DNA of 64,000 nt from DATFVB01 sp963714035 (GTDB lineage Bacteria > Acidobacteriota > Thermoanaerobaculia > UBA5066 > DATFVB01). This document shows, one piece after another, positions 48,670 to 57,351 of the stretch. The notes beneath the pieces were generated by a model. The model was not told the origin of the DNA. It did not search any database and worked only from the letters and a program-made list of their open reading frames with translations. The stretch spans positions 1 through 64,000 of the forward strand of contig OY970224.1 in assembly GCA_963714035.1 (NCBI GenBank). Reading direction: 5' to 3'. How positions within the stretch are numbered: the first letter of the stretch is position 1; each line of letters opens with the position of its first letter. Both the position numbers and the translations under genes were made by a program.

Positions 48670-49239
48670 GTGAATTGGCTCCGCGAATTCGACGAAACGA
48701 GGGCCCTTCTCTCGGGGCATTTCCGGCTCTCGTCGGGCCTGCACAGCGACCGCTACCTCCAGTGCGCTCTCATCCTCCAGTGGCCGGAGCGCGCGCGAAG
48801 GATCGGCGACGCCCTCGGTGAGCTCCTCGGATCGTTCGACGCGGCCGCCGTCGTCGGACCCGCCCTCGGCGGCGTGATCGTCGGCCACGAGACGGCGCGC
48901 GCGCTCGGCGTCCGGTGCGTGTTCACCGAGAGGAAGGACGGGACGATGCAGCTCCGGCGGGGGTTCTCGTTCGAGAAGGGGGAGCGCGCGGTCGTCGTCG
49001 AGGACGTATTCACGACGGGCAAGTCGACGCGGGAGACGATCGCCGCGGTGGAGCACCACGGGGCCCGCGTCGTCGCCGCCGGGTCGATCGTCGATCGCGG
49101 GCTGCCGCCCGATGCTCTCGTCGTCCCGTGGCGCTCTCTTCTCGTCCTCGACGCCCCGGCCTGGCCCGAAAACGCCTGCCCGCTCTGCGCGGAGGGATTC
49201 CCCCTCGAAGCGCCTGGCTCCCGGTTCCCGGCCGCGTGA
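48670..49239 (+). CDS. pyrE: Orotate phosphoribosyltransferase
   Basis: 189 residues from the GTG at 48670. PyrE couples orotate to PRPP in de novo pyrimidine synthesis. The N-terminal FRLSSGLHSDRYLQC, the hood segment TERKDGTMQLRRGF and the PRPP loop VVVEDVFTTGKS are all present. Length and the C-terminal CPLCAEGFPLE (two Cys) fit the thermophile/Deinococcus-type PyrE. No Shine-Dalgarno sequence is seen; a -10-like TACTAT (48657-48662) ends seven bases before the start, suggesting a leaderless transcript. Confidence 0.92.
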   Translation: MNWLREFDETRALLSGHFRLSSGLHSDRYLQCALILQWPERARRIGDALGELLGSFDAAAVVGPALGGVIVGHETARALGVRCVFTERKDGTMQLRRGFSFEKGERAVVVEDVFTTGKSTRETIAAVEHHGARVVAAGSIVDRGLPPDALVVPWRSLLVLDAPAWPENACPLCAEGFPLEAPGSRFPAA

Positions 49240-49331
49240 CCGAGGGTGGGAGAAGTCATCGTGGGCATGTTTACCGCGCGGCATTTCGACCTGACGTCGC
49301 CGGTGCCCGCTGCCGGGAAATCCGAAATTCG
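49240..49331. other. Spacer after pyrE
   Basis: The roughly 300-base gap between pyrE and the LOG-family gene begins with this stretch, where I see no gene or clear terminator. The rest of the gap is the AT-rich inverted-repeat element that follows. Confidence 0.5.
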
Positions 49332-49535
49332 AAGCTCCAAATCCGAAACAAATTCGAAACCCGAAACTCGAATGTTCCAAACGGGGACGTTCTTTCGGAA
49401 TTCCAGGCTTCGGTATGCGAGCTTGTTTCGGACGACGGGTTTTCAAATGAGAAGACGAAAGCCGGGCCACGTTTGGAATTTCGAATTTGAGATTTTGAAT
49501 TTGTTTCGGATTTCGTACCTGGGATTTGGAGCTTA
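49332..49535. repeat. AT-rich long inverted-repeat element, copy 2
   Basis: The left arm (49332-49382; AAGCTCCAAATCC, GAAACAAATTC, TTCCAAAC) is matched in inverted order by the right arm (49471-49535; GTTTGGAA, GAATTTGTTTC, GGATTTGGAGCTT), forming a long imperfect hairpin around an 88-base centre. It is related to the element at 38578-38736. Its right end lies six bases before the next start codon and supplies that gene's GGAG. Confidence 0.7.
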
Positions 49536-49541
49536 GGGTAG

Positions 49542-50120
49542 ATGGATATCCGTTCGGTCTGCGTTTACTGCGCCTCGGCGGCGGCGTCGGCTCCGTGGCT
49601 GTTCGAGGAAGTGAAGGCTTTCGGCGAGGGCCTCGGCCGCCGGGGCTGGCGCCTCGTGTACGGGGGCGCCTCGGTGGGGCCGATGGGCGCGCTCGCCGAC
49701 GCGGCGCTCGCCTCCGGGGGGTCGGTCCTCGGCGTGATCCCGGCGGCCCTCGTCGGCCGGGAGGTGGCGCATCGGAAGCTGACCGAGCTGAAGGTCGTCG
49801 ACACGATGCACGACCGAAAGTCGGAGATGTTCAGGAGCTCGGACGCGTTCGTCGCGTTTCCCGGCGGGTTCGGCACGATGGAGGAGTTCTTCGAGATGCT
49901 CACCTGGAAGCAGCTCGGGATCCACGGAAAGCCGATCGTGATCGTGAACCTCCGGGGATACTACGATTCGATTCTCGCGCAGTTCGAGCGCGCGATCGCC
50001 GATGGAATCGTGCGCAAGGAGAACCGCATCCTGTATTCGGTCGCCGCGGAGACGGAAAGGGTGTTCGCGATCCTGGAGGATGCGACCGTGCTCAACCGCG
50101 CCCCCGGCAAATGGTACTGA
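49542..50120 (+). CDS. LOG-family protein (TIGR00730; cytokinin-riboside 5'-monophosphate phosphoribohydrolase-like)
   Basis: 192 residues of Rossmann fold. The family motif PGGFGTMEE (107-115) is intact, as are VYGGASVGPMGALADAAL and the Arg/Lys-containing DRKSEMF before it. Such proteins were long misannotated as lysine decarboxylases; characterised members cleave nucleoside monophosphates to base and ribose 5-phosphate. The gene lies directly behind an AT-rich repeat element whose terminal GGAG may act as its ribosome-binding site. Confidence 0.92.
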   Translation: MDIRSVCVYCASAAASAPWLFEEVKAFGEGLGRRGWRLVYGGASVGPMGALADAALASGGSVLGVIPAALVGREVAHRKLTELKVVDTMHDRKSEMFRSSDAFVAFPGGFGTMEEFFEMLTWKQLGIHGKPIVIVNLRGYYDSILAQFERAIADGIVRKENRILYSVAAETERVFAILEDATVLNRAPGKWY

Positions 50121-50232
50121 ACGAGCAAGCGCGCCGATAGCGGCCGTTATACGCGTCCGGACGAGCCGCCCGCGGACCGGCTGGCCCGAACGCGTCTTCC
50201 GGCCACTCTCGACGCGCTCCGTCGGGTTCGCG

Positions 50233-51180
50233 CTACGGCGAGTCGCGCTCCCGGACCTCCGGCTTCCGTTCCGCGAGCTTCTCCAGCAGCGTCCGGTTGA
50301 TCGAGACGAGGTCCGCGAGCAGCGCGATCAGGAAGGTCTGAACGCCCACCACGATCAGGATCGCCGCGACGATGAGTGACTGGACGTGGCCGCCCGGGCG
50401 CGACCCGAAGTAATACCAGAAGAAGCGCGCGACGAGCGCGAGCCCGGCGGCGACGAGCACCGCGGCCGCCGCGGAGAACACCTTGAGCGGCTTGTACAGC
50501 GCCGTGATCCGGAGGATGTTCGCGCCGGAGACGAGGACGTAGTGGAGGTTGGAGCGCACGATCCGCGAGCGCCGTTCGGTTGCTCGCGCCCGGATCGGAA
50601 CCGAGCGGACCCTCAGCCCCTTCGACCCCGCCTGGATGAGCGTCTCGAGCGTGTAGGTCATCTTCGAGAAGACGTTGAGGGATCGCGCGGCTTCGCGCGA
50701 CAGCGCCCGGAAGCCGGACGTCGCATCCGCGACTTCCGTCCCGGAGGCCTGCCGGACGACCCAGGATCCGGCGCGCTGCAGGAGGCGCTTCCCGGGCGAG
50801 AAGTGGGGGAGCGCGTGCGCGCCTCGATCGCCGACCACGACGTCGGCTTCGCCGCGGACGATCGGGTCCGTCAGGAGCGGGAGGTCGGCGGCGTCGTACT
50901 GGAGATCGGCGTCGAAGTTGACGATGCAGTCGGCGCCGAGGGCGAGGGCGTGCGCGACGCCGGCGGTGAAGGCCGCGGCGAGCCCGCGATGCACCGGCAG
51001 ACGGAGCACGGCCGCGCCCGCGGCGCGCGCCTCGCCGGCAGTGCCGTCGGTCGAGCCGTCGTCGACGACGAGGATCCGGACGCGGGAGAAGCCGGGGACG
51101 GATTTCGGGAGCGCGGCGATCGCCAGGCCGACGTGACCTTCCTCGTTGTAAGCGGGAATCTGAACGACGAGGAGGTCCAT
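50233..51180 (-). CDS. GT2 polyprenyl-phosphate glycosyltransferase with two C-terminal TM helices
   Basis: 315 residues from the ATG at 51180. The GT-A fold shows IPAYNEEGHVGLAI, VVDDGSTDGT and the metal-binding NFDADLQYDAADLP. After about 230 residues come two transmembrane helices (VFSAAAAVLVAAGLALVARF and VAAILIVVGVQTFLIALLAD). This is the DPM1/ArnC-like layout that transfers a sugar to a lipid phosphate on the cytoplasmic face. It is the last gene of the YfhO/DUF2142/heparinase-like operon (20-base gap), where it may supply the lipid-linked sugar donor. Confidence 0.88.
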   Translation of the reverse strand: MDLLVVQIPAYNEEGHVGLAIAALPKSVPGFSRVRILVVDDGSTDGTAGEARAAGAAVLRLPVHRGLAAAFTAGVAHALALGADCIVNFDADLQYDAADLPLLTDPIVRGEADVVVGDRGAHALPHFSPGKRLLQRAGSWVVRQASGTEVADATSGFRALSREAARSLNVFSKMTYTLETLIQAGSKGLRVRSVPIRARATERRSRIVRSNLHYVLVSGANILRITALYKPLKVFSAAAAVLVAAGLALVARFFWYYFGSRPGGHVQSLIVAAILIVVGVQTFLIALLADLVSINRTLLEKLAERKPEVRERDSP

Positions 51181-51200
51181 CGGGGTGCCGGCAGAGGTTA

Positions 51201-53606
51201 TCACCGGCCGGATTCGCGCTCGACGCCGTCGGCGAGCTTCTTTCGGAACGTCCCTTTCCTTCCGGAGACCTCGAGGACCGCACCGCCGGCCTCGCGGGCG
51301 AGCGAAACCCGCGCGTCCGCCCAGTCGCCGGTCAGGAAAACGCTCGCCATCCGGAGATGCCCGCCCGAACGCGGCCGATAGAGGACGTCGAGCGCCGTCG
51401 AGCCGGGCCGCTGCGTCGAGGCGATCGTCCCTCCTCCATCCAGCGGCGCCAGCACGAGCTCCGCGCGGCCCTTTGCCCCGAGCCGGAACCGGCCCGGCTG
51501 CTCCGGCGCGCCCTCCACATGCCAGGCGAGGGCCGCGGCCCGATCCGGGGGCCCGGCCGCATCGTCGAGAACCACGACCGGCGCGTCCGCCGCGAACGCG
51601 ATCGACCGCCGGTGCGTCCACCCGCGCCAGCCCGGGATCGTGGCGCGGCTTTCGCCGGAAGGGTCGAACGCGTCGACGCGCGCCGTCCAGGGAGGATCCT
51701 GCGCCCACGGGCCGCCGAAACCCGTCAGGCGTTCGATCGCCGCCGCGAAACCGGTCGGCTCGACGAGGAGACCGTTCAAAGCCTCGCGCGGAACCCGCTT
51801 GTCGCGGAAGAGGCGTCTCTCGAGGGGAAGGAACGCGTACGGCGCGCCGCCTCGTTCCGTGACGAGCGTTTCCCCGGACGCGCGCAGGAGCGTGACCGTA
51901 TTCGTCGCCTTGTAGCGATGCCAGCCCTCGAACCGCAGATTCGCGAGGAGATACGTGTCGTCGGCGCGCCAGCCGGATCGGAAGACGATCTTGTCGGGCG
52001 CGAGCGGTCCGGGCTTCGTCGGCGTGCCGGACGGCCCGAAGAGCAGGCAGTTCCCGTCGGAGGGAGAGACGCCGTCGCGATCCACCGGGCGTTCGACGCC
52101 GGGTTGGGCCCAGATCCGCCGACCCGCTTTCGCCGCGGCTTCGAGGTTGCGGGCGGCGAGCCAGACGAACCTCGGATCGTCGAGCATCCCGGCGCCGAGA
52201 TACGCGGTGGGGAGCGCGGGGGCTCCCGAAGGGTCGTAGTTGGGCGCGAATCCGTCGGGCGGGGACTGGAGCCGCAGCCATTCGAACGATCGGCGGACGG
52301 CCTCCGGCGGCGGCGTTCCCGTGCGACGCGCCTGGAGCCACGCGTTCGTGATCCATTCCGACTGGTAGGAGAAAGAGTCGTCCGAGTTTCGCCAGCGCGC
52401 GTTCCAGCCGCGCGGGGCGCGGTCGAGATAGCGGCGATTCTCCGCGGAGAGGCCGGGGTCGGAGAGGCCGCCGCTCTCGAGAGCGGCGAGCAGGCCGGCG
52501 CCGTTCTCCTGGTTCTCGTAGGGCCCTTCGGGCCGCTTGCCGTACGCGGCGGCGTAGACGAGATCGTCCCATCCGACGCCCAGCGCCCGGCGGTTGATCT
52601 CGGCGAACCAGCGCCCGATCCGGGCGCTCTCCTCGGGCGAAAAGAGATCCGGGAAGACCGCCCGGATGCGCGGGTAGTAATGAGCGCGGAGCGCCGCCGC
52701 GTACTGCCAGAACTTCGTGCGGCCGCGGCGGGAGAGCTCGCCCCGATCGACTTCGGAAAGCAGCTCGCGTCGGAAGACGGACGCCCGCGCCGAATCGTGC
52801 GTCGCGAGCGCGAGCATCGCCTCCTCGGGCGGTCCCTTGTCCGGATTCGCGTCGATCGACGCGAGCAGCCGCTCGAACACTTTTCGGCCGTCGTACCGCT
52901 CGCGGTCGGGCGGCGCCTCCCCGCAGAGGAAGGGCGAAGCGGTGGAGATCCCGCGGAACGTCGGCGGCTCGGGATCGAAGAAGCTCCCCTGGTATCTCGC
53001 GAGCGCGAGCATGAATGCGGCGGCCGAGAGCGCTCCCGCCGCCGCACCGAGCATGCCGGTAGAGATCCGGATGCCTTTCCCCGGGCGGTTCGGCCGCCCC
53101 GGCGCGACTGCCGCGGGGACCAGCGCGAGCCACGCCGCCGCGAGAAGGACGGCTTCTGCGGCGACGAAGAGCTCCTCGTGAGCGAATCCGGATTCGATCT
53201 CGACCGCGATCATCGGCGCGGCCCCTGCCGCCGCCGCGAGGAAAGCGGTCCGGAGCGCGGCGGCGAAAGGACGCGCCGGAGACCCGGCGGGCGCTGCGGC
53301 CCCGAGCCCCACTGCCCAGAAGAGCGCGAGCGCGATCCATGCCGCCGCTTCGCTCTCGCGCGCTGCCGCGGCCGTGCCGGCGAGAGCGGCGGCGGCGAAG
53401 GCCGCGGCGGCGAATCCGGGGAACGTCCAGGATCGTTCGTCCCGGGCCGGCCGGCAGCGGCGGGAGAGAGCGAGCACGAGGACGATGAAGACCGCCCGCT
53501 CGATCGCGCGTTCCGCGGAGAAGGGCACTCTGGCGGCGGCGCGCGCCCCCTCGAGCAGCGCGAACGCGGCGCCTCCGCCGAGCGCCGCCCGGAGATGGCG
53601 GTTCAA
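51201..53606 (-). CDS. Membrane protein with C-terminal heparinase II/III-like domain
   Basis: 801 residues from a TTG at 53606 whose TTGA overlaps the DUF2142 stop codon; the true start could be slightly later. The first 270 residues contain about eight hydrophobic helices. The remainder is soluble: an alpha-helical region (about 290-560, rich in Trp/Tyr, for example GVGWDDLVYAAAYG and GAGMLDDPRFVWLAA) followed by a beta-rich part with FRSGWRADDTYLLANLRF and GETLVTERGGAPY. The RSGW and following strand pattern is that of heparinase II/III lyases, which depolymerise uronic-acid polysaccharides. A polysaccharide-processing role is inferred; catalytic residues are not securely identified. Confidence 0.65.
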   Translation of the reverse strand: MNRHLRAALGGGAAFALLEGARAAARVPFSAERAIERAVFIVLVLALSRRCRPARDERSWTFPGFAAAAFAAAALAGTAAAARESEAAAWIALALFWAVGLGAAAPAGSPARPFAAALRTAFLAAAAGAAPMIAVEIESGFAHEELFVAAEAVLLAAAWLALVPAAVAPGRPNRPGKGIRISTGMLGAAAGALSAAAFMLALARYQGSFFDPEPPTFRGISTASPFLCGEAPPDRERYDGRKVFERLLASIDANPDKGPPEEAMLALATHDSARASVFRRELLSEVDRGELSRRGRTKFWQYAAALRAHYYPRIRAVFPDLFSPEESARIGRWFAEINRRALGVGWDDLVYAAAYGKRPEGPYENQENGAGLLAALESGGLSDPGLSAENRRYLDRAPRGWNARWRNSDDSFSYQSEWITNAWLQARRTGTPPPEAVRRSFEWLRLQSPPDGFAPNYDPSGAPALPTAYLGAGMLDDPRFVWLAARNLEAAAKAGRRIWAQPGVERPVDRDGVSPSDGNCLLFGPSGTPTKPGPLAPDKIVFRSGWRADDTYLLANLRFEGWHRYKATNTVTLLRASGETLVTERGGAPYAFLPLERRLFRDKRVPREALNGLLVEPTGFAAAIERLTGFGGPWAQDPPWTARVDAFDPSGESRATIPGWRGWTHRRSIAFAADAPVVVLDDAAGPPDRAAALAWHVEGAPEQPGRFRLGAKGRAELVLAPLDGGGTIASTQRPGSTALDVLYRPRSGGHLRMASVFLTGDWADARVSLAREAGGAVLEVSGRKGTFRKKLADGVERESGR

Positions 53607-55102
53607 GGAGAGACGCGCACGGCCGCCGCCGGCGACGCGCCGCGATAGAACGGGATGACCCGGATCGCGTAGAACGCCGCTTCGTTGGCCAGGACGAGAA
53701 CGACCGCCGCGGCGAGCGCGCGGTTCCTCCCGCGCCAGCCGCGCAGGAAATCGACGGCGGGGACATAGAAGCCGGCGAGAAGGAAACCGAGCGCGACGAA
53801 GAAGTAGCGTCCGTGCGCCCCCCGCATCTCTCCCGTCAGGAGGTAGGAGCGCGCGACGTTCCAGAAGTAGGCGAGGGAGAACCCGAGAACCGCGAGCCGG
53901 GAAGTCGAGACGACGACTTCCTCCGGCGTCGCGGACGGGCGCGGAACGACGGAGAGGAAAGGAAGCGCGAAGAGGGCGCTCTCGAGGAGGAGCTTGACGG
54001 GCGAAACCGCGGGGCGAGACACGAGCCACCCGAAGCTCGCGGCGAAGACCGTCCCGGCGAGAGCCCAGCTCGCCCCGCGAGAAAACCGGGCGGGCGTTGG
54101 CTCCCGGAAATCATGGCGCCACGTCCAGGCGGCGGCGAGGGCGCCGACCGCCGCGATGACGGCGGCATCGACGGCGAGGAACGGCCCCGAAATCTGAAAC
54201 CAGCGCACCGTTCCGGACGAGGTCCATCCGATCAGCCCGAGGAAGTTCTTCAGCGTGTGATCCGCGATGGGAAGCATCCGGAAGGCGTCGAAGAACGCCG
54301 CGGCTCCGTGCCGCGCACGCCCCGCGGGAGGCGTGGGAATTCCGCCGAGGCGCATCGCCCACCAGAAAACGGTCGTCGAGAGAGCGACGAGCGCGAGCGC
54401 CGCGGAGCCGGCGACCTTCGCGAAAACGCGGCCGGGAACGCGAGCCGGGAGGAGAAGGCACAGAACGACCGCCACGGGAGCGATCGTGCCCTTGACCGCT
54501 CCCGCCGCCGCGAGGGCGAGAGCGACGGCAGCGGCGCGGGACCAGGACGGCTGCTTCACGAGCCTCACCCATGCGATCGCGCAGAGCGCCCCGAGGGCGG
54601 CGGAAAGCGTGTCGTGGCTCACGCCGGAGGCCATGTGGGAGAACATCGGGATGCACCCGACGAGGGCCGCGCCGGCGAGGGCGGCGGCCTCGCCCGTCCC
54701 CGCGAGGAGAAGCAGCTCGTGGAGCAGAAAGATCGTCAGCGCCCCGAAGAGCGCGGACGTCAGACGGGTCAGCCGCACGCGCCGCTCGAAGTCCGGAGTG
54801 ACGGCTCGCGCCGCGCGGAGGACGGCGGCCGCGGCCAATGCGTAGACGGGAGGATGAATCGCGGTCCAGTTCGTGATCGGCGGCCCGCCGACATGCCCCG
54901 GCCAGTGCGCGGCGATTTCCGGCGAGATCACCGCGCGGCCCGGCGGCGGGATCCCGCGGCCGTCGGCGAGGTCGGAGGCATAGGCGAAATGGCCCACCTC
55001 GTCGGGAACGTCCCAGAGGGGCGTCACGAACAGGGCGAGGGCGGCGGCCTTGAGGAGGAAGAGCGCGGCGAGCGCCGCTCCCACGCGGCGGCCGGCCGTC
55101 AC
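53603..55102 (-). CDS. DUF2142/GT39-like polytopic membrane protein
   Basis: 499 residues from a GTG that overlaps the upstream stop codon (GTGA). About 11-12 transmembrane helices are visible. The first periplasmic loop contains LWDVPDEVGHFAYASDLADG, the P-DE-H-A pattern of DUF2142 proteins, which sit close to GT-C mannosyltransferases and use lipid-linked sugars. GIPTPPAGRARHG is a second extracytoplasmic loop. It is probably a GT-C transferase in a surface-glycan operon, overlapping genes on both sides. Confidence 0.7.
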   Translation of the reverse strand: MTAGRRVGAALAALFLLKAAALALFVTPLWDVPDEVGHFAYASDLADGRGIPPPGRAVISPEIAAHWPGHVGGPPITNWTAIHPPVYALAAAAVLRAARAVTPDFERRVRLTRLTSALFGALTIFLLHELLLLAGTGEAAALAGAALVGCIPMFSHMASGVSHDTLSAALGALCAIAWVRLVKQPSWSRAAAVALALAAAGAVKGTIAPVAVVLCLLLPARVPGRVFAKVAGSAALALVALSTTVFWWAMRLGGIPTPPAGRARHGAAAFFDAFRMLPIADHTLKNFLGLIGWTSSGTVRWFQISGPFLAVDAAVIAAVGALAAAWTWRHDFREPTPARFSRGASWALAGTVFAASFGWLVSRPAVSPVKLLLESALFALPFLSVVPRPSATPEEVVVSTSRLAVLGFSLAYFWNVARSYLLTGEMRGAHGRYFFVALGFLLAGFYVPAVDFLRGWRGRNRALAAAVVLVLANEAAFYAIRVIPFYRGASPAAAVRVSP

Positions 55103-57246
55103 GGCTTCGCCCCGGCCGTCAGCGACGACGCGCCGAGGCCCAGGAGCGCCAGCGCGGCCGCGGCCGAGACCGCGGCTTCGGCGCGGGGGATCCGGAAGCT
55201 CCCCTCGACGAGGTGGCTTCCCGCGGGAACCGTGACGCCGAAGAACATTCCGTCGACCTCGATCGGCGTGACGGCTCTTCCGTCGACCCGCGCCGTCCAG
55301 TACGGCGGGAGCAGCTTCTGGGAGGAGACGAGCACGCTGCTCGAATCGCCGCTCACCCGGACCTGGAAGGAGTCGGGAAAATACCTCTCGACGGCGACTT
55401 CGGGAGGGGGATCGTTCCTCGGCGCCGGGGGAAGGGATCGCAGATCCGCGGAGGCGAGAAACGCCGTCGTCCGCAGAGTCTCCCGCGAGGCGCGAGCCGT
55501 TTCGTCGATGCCTCCCGGGAGAACGCGGCGGACGGCGAAGAATCGCGGAAAAGCCGACGGGCGGCGGAAGATCTCGAGGTCGCGGCCCGCATACGTTTCC
55601 GGGAGACCGGGCAACGGTGGCGCCTCCGGCGGCCCGGCGATCGCCGAGACGCCGAGCAGGTCGAGAACGGGCGACGCGGGGTCGAGGGTCCGCGCGTCGC
55701 TGATGAGGAGGGTGCCCGTTCGCCCGTAGATTCCGGGGTCCGCGGCCGAGAGCAGCCGCCGGTAGTCTCTCTCGAAGAACAGATGCCCCCGGACGTCCTC
55801 GAGCCCGAACGCCTGGGCGAGGTCCGGATAGAGCGTCCATCCGGTCGCGAGGAACCGCGCCGGTTGGGCGGTCGAGTGCTCGAGGGCGAGAATTCCCGGA
55901 GTCTTCCGAAAAACGGCTTCGTCGTACGGCACGGCGGGATAGAGGCGCGCCGCGACCGCGATCAAGGGAAGACCGACGACGAACGGGAGAGACTTCGCCG
56001 CCGCCCGGAGGGCCGCGCCGCGCGAGTCGAGAACCTCCGAGATTCGCTCCGCGCCGACCGCGGCCGCGATCGCGAGGCCGAAGACGACGAGAACCTTCAT
56101 CCGTTCGAGAAGGACGACGGAAAGGAGCGGCGCCTCCTCGGCGACCCGGCGAATCGGTCCGGCGTACAGGATCGCCGCCGCCGCGAGCGCGACACCCGCC
56201 CCGTATCCGTACAGTCTGCGGCGCCGCGGGTCGGCGGCGCCCATGAGGGCCAGGCCGATCGCCGCCGGGCCGACGCCGACGGCAGTCTCGACGAACGTGT
56301 CGAAGCGGCTCCCGGTCAGCGGCCGGTAGTCGTCGCGCAGGGGATCTCCGGCCGCCAGCGGGAGCGCGTACAGGAGGAGGTGCCGGAGCGGCAACCGCAT
56401 CTCACGGGCGAGCCCGGCGCGGGCCGACGCCTGGCCGGACGCTTCGATCGTCCGCGCCGACACCCGGAACGCCGGGAAGAGCAGGGCGGCGGCCAGCAGC
56501 GCGGCGGCCGCGAGCCGCAGGGACGAACGGCCGGCGTCGCGCGGACGGAACGCGGCGGCGTACGCGAGCGCGGCGGCGCCCCCGAAAAGGAGCATGAACG
56601 GGTAGCCTCCCGAGAGGAAGACCAGGAACGCGGCCGCTGCGCCGAGGACCGCGCGGTCGGAGCGCTGCCCGCTCCGCGCGCCATCGATCGCGAGGAGAAG
56701 GAGAGGAAAGCCGACCGTGACGGAGCTCTGCATCCAGAGCCACCAGGCCGACTGGACGCCGCTCCACCCCCAGGCGGCGGCGCCGCTCGCCGCCGAAACG
56801 TCTCGCAGGCCGCGGCCGCGGAGGAACAGGAACATGAAGAGGAATCCCGCGTTGAGCTTGAGGAAGATCATCCCCGTCTCGATTCCCGCCTCGGGAAGGA
56901 GGAGCGCGGGGACCGCCGCGAACGGCGAGAGAAATCCCTGCACGACGTTGATCGCCCCCGGAGCGCCGCCGGCCGGCGACGGATTCCAGAAGAGCTTCGC
57001 GGCGAGATCGCGCAGGACGGGCTCTCCGCCGGACGCGGGGTCGGCGAGAAGCGGGGTCCGCGGATCGTCGACCGCGGCCGCCGAATGCCAGGGGGGAACG
57101 GCCAGCGCGGATCGGTGCGACGAGAAGACGCGGCCGTGGAAGAGCACCGGCCAGAAAAAGAGGATGTTGGCCGCGAGAAGCAGCGCCGACCCGACGGGCG
57201 CCACGGGCCGGGCGGAAGCTCCTGCGTCACCTGTCGCTGTCGGCAC
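55099..57246 (-). CDS. YfhO-family polytopic membrane protein (GT-C-like)
   Basis: 715 residues with about 12-13 membrane helices and a soluble C-terminal beta domain (about 590-680, FQVRVSGDSSSVLVSSQ, LPPYWTARVDGRAV, GVTVPAGSHLVEGSF). That C-terminal pattern with the preceding FFAVRR segment is typical of YfhO proteins, which act with GT2 enzymes in glycosylating lipoteichoic acids or other surface polymers. It opens a four-gene operon whose start and stop codons overlap. The GTG start is preceded by TATCAT five bases away and by no Shine-Dalgarno sequence. Confidence 0.8.
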   Translation of the reverse strand: MPTATGDAGASARPVAPVGSALLLAANILFFWPVLFHGRVFSSHRSALAVPPWHSAAAVDDPRTPLLADPASGGEPVLRDLAAKLFWNPSPAGGAPGAINVVQGFLSPFAAVPALLLPEAGIETGMIFLKLNAGFLFMFLFLRGRGLRDVSAASGAAAWGWSGVQSAWWLWMQSSVTVGFPLLLLAIDGARSGQRSDRAVLGAAAAFLVFLSGGYPFMLLFGGAAALAYAAAFRPRDAGRSSLRLAAAALLAAALLFPAFRVSARTIEASGQASARAGLAREMRLPLRHLLLYALPLAAGDPLRDDYRPLTGSRFDTFVETAVGVGPAAIGLALMGAADPRRRRLYGYGAGVALAAAAILYAGPIRRVAEEAPLLSVVLLERMKVLVVFGLAIAAAVGAERISEVLDSRGAALRAAAKSLPFVVGLPLIAVAARLYPAVPYDEAVFRKTPGILALEHSTAQPARFLATGWTLYPDLAQAFGLEDVRGHLFFERDYRRLLSAADPGIYGRTGTLLISDARTLDPASPVLDLLGVSAIAGPPEAPPLPGLPETYAGRDLEIFRRPSAFPRFFAVRRVLPGGIDETARASRETLRTTAFLASADLRSLPPAPRNDPPPEVAVERYFPDSFQVRVSGDSSSVLVSSQKLLPPYWTARVDGRAVTPIEVDGMFFGVTVPAGSHLVEGSFRIPRAEAAVSAAAALALLGLGASSLTAGAKP

Positions 57247-57311
57247 GCTCGATGATAGCGCGGGGGTCTTGCCTCGCTTCCTCAGCGGAGTGGACCTTCA
57301 GGCGCGGCGAG

Positions 57312-57340
57312 ACGCGCCCGTATTCGATCGATGTATCGCG
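57312..57340. repeat. 29-base dispersed element, copy B (after the diguanylate cyclase gene)
   Basis: It matches 34112-34139 except for one additional T. It begins 11 bases beyond the diguanylate cyclase stop codon and has the same orientation relative to its gene as copy A has to pnp. AGGCGC and GCGCCT flank it as a short inverted repeat. Confidence 0.6.
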
Positions 57341-57351
57341 GCGCCTGCCAC

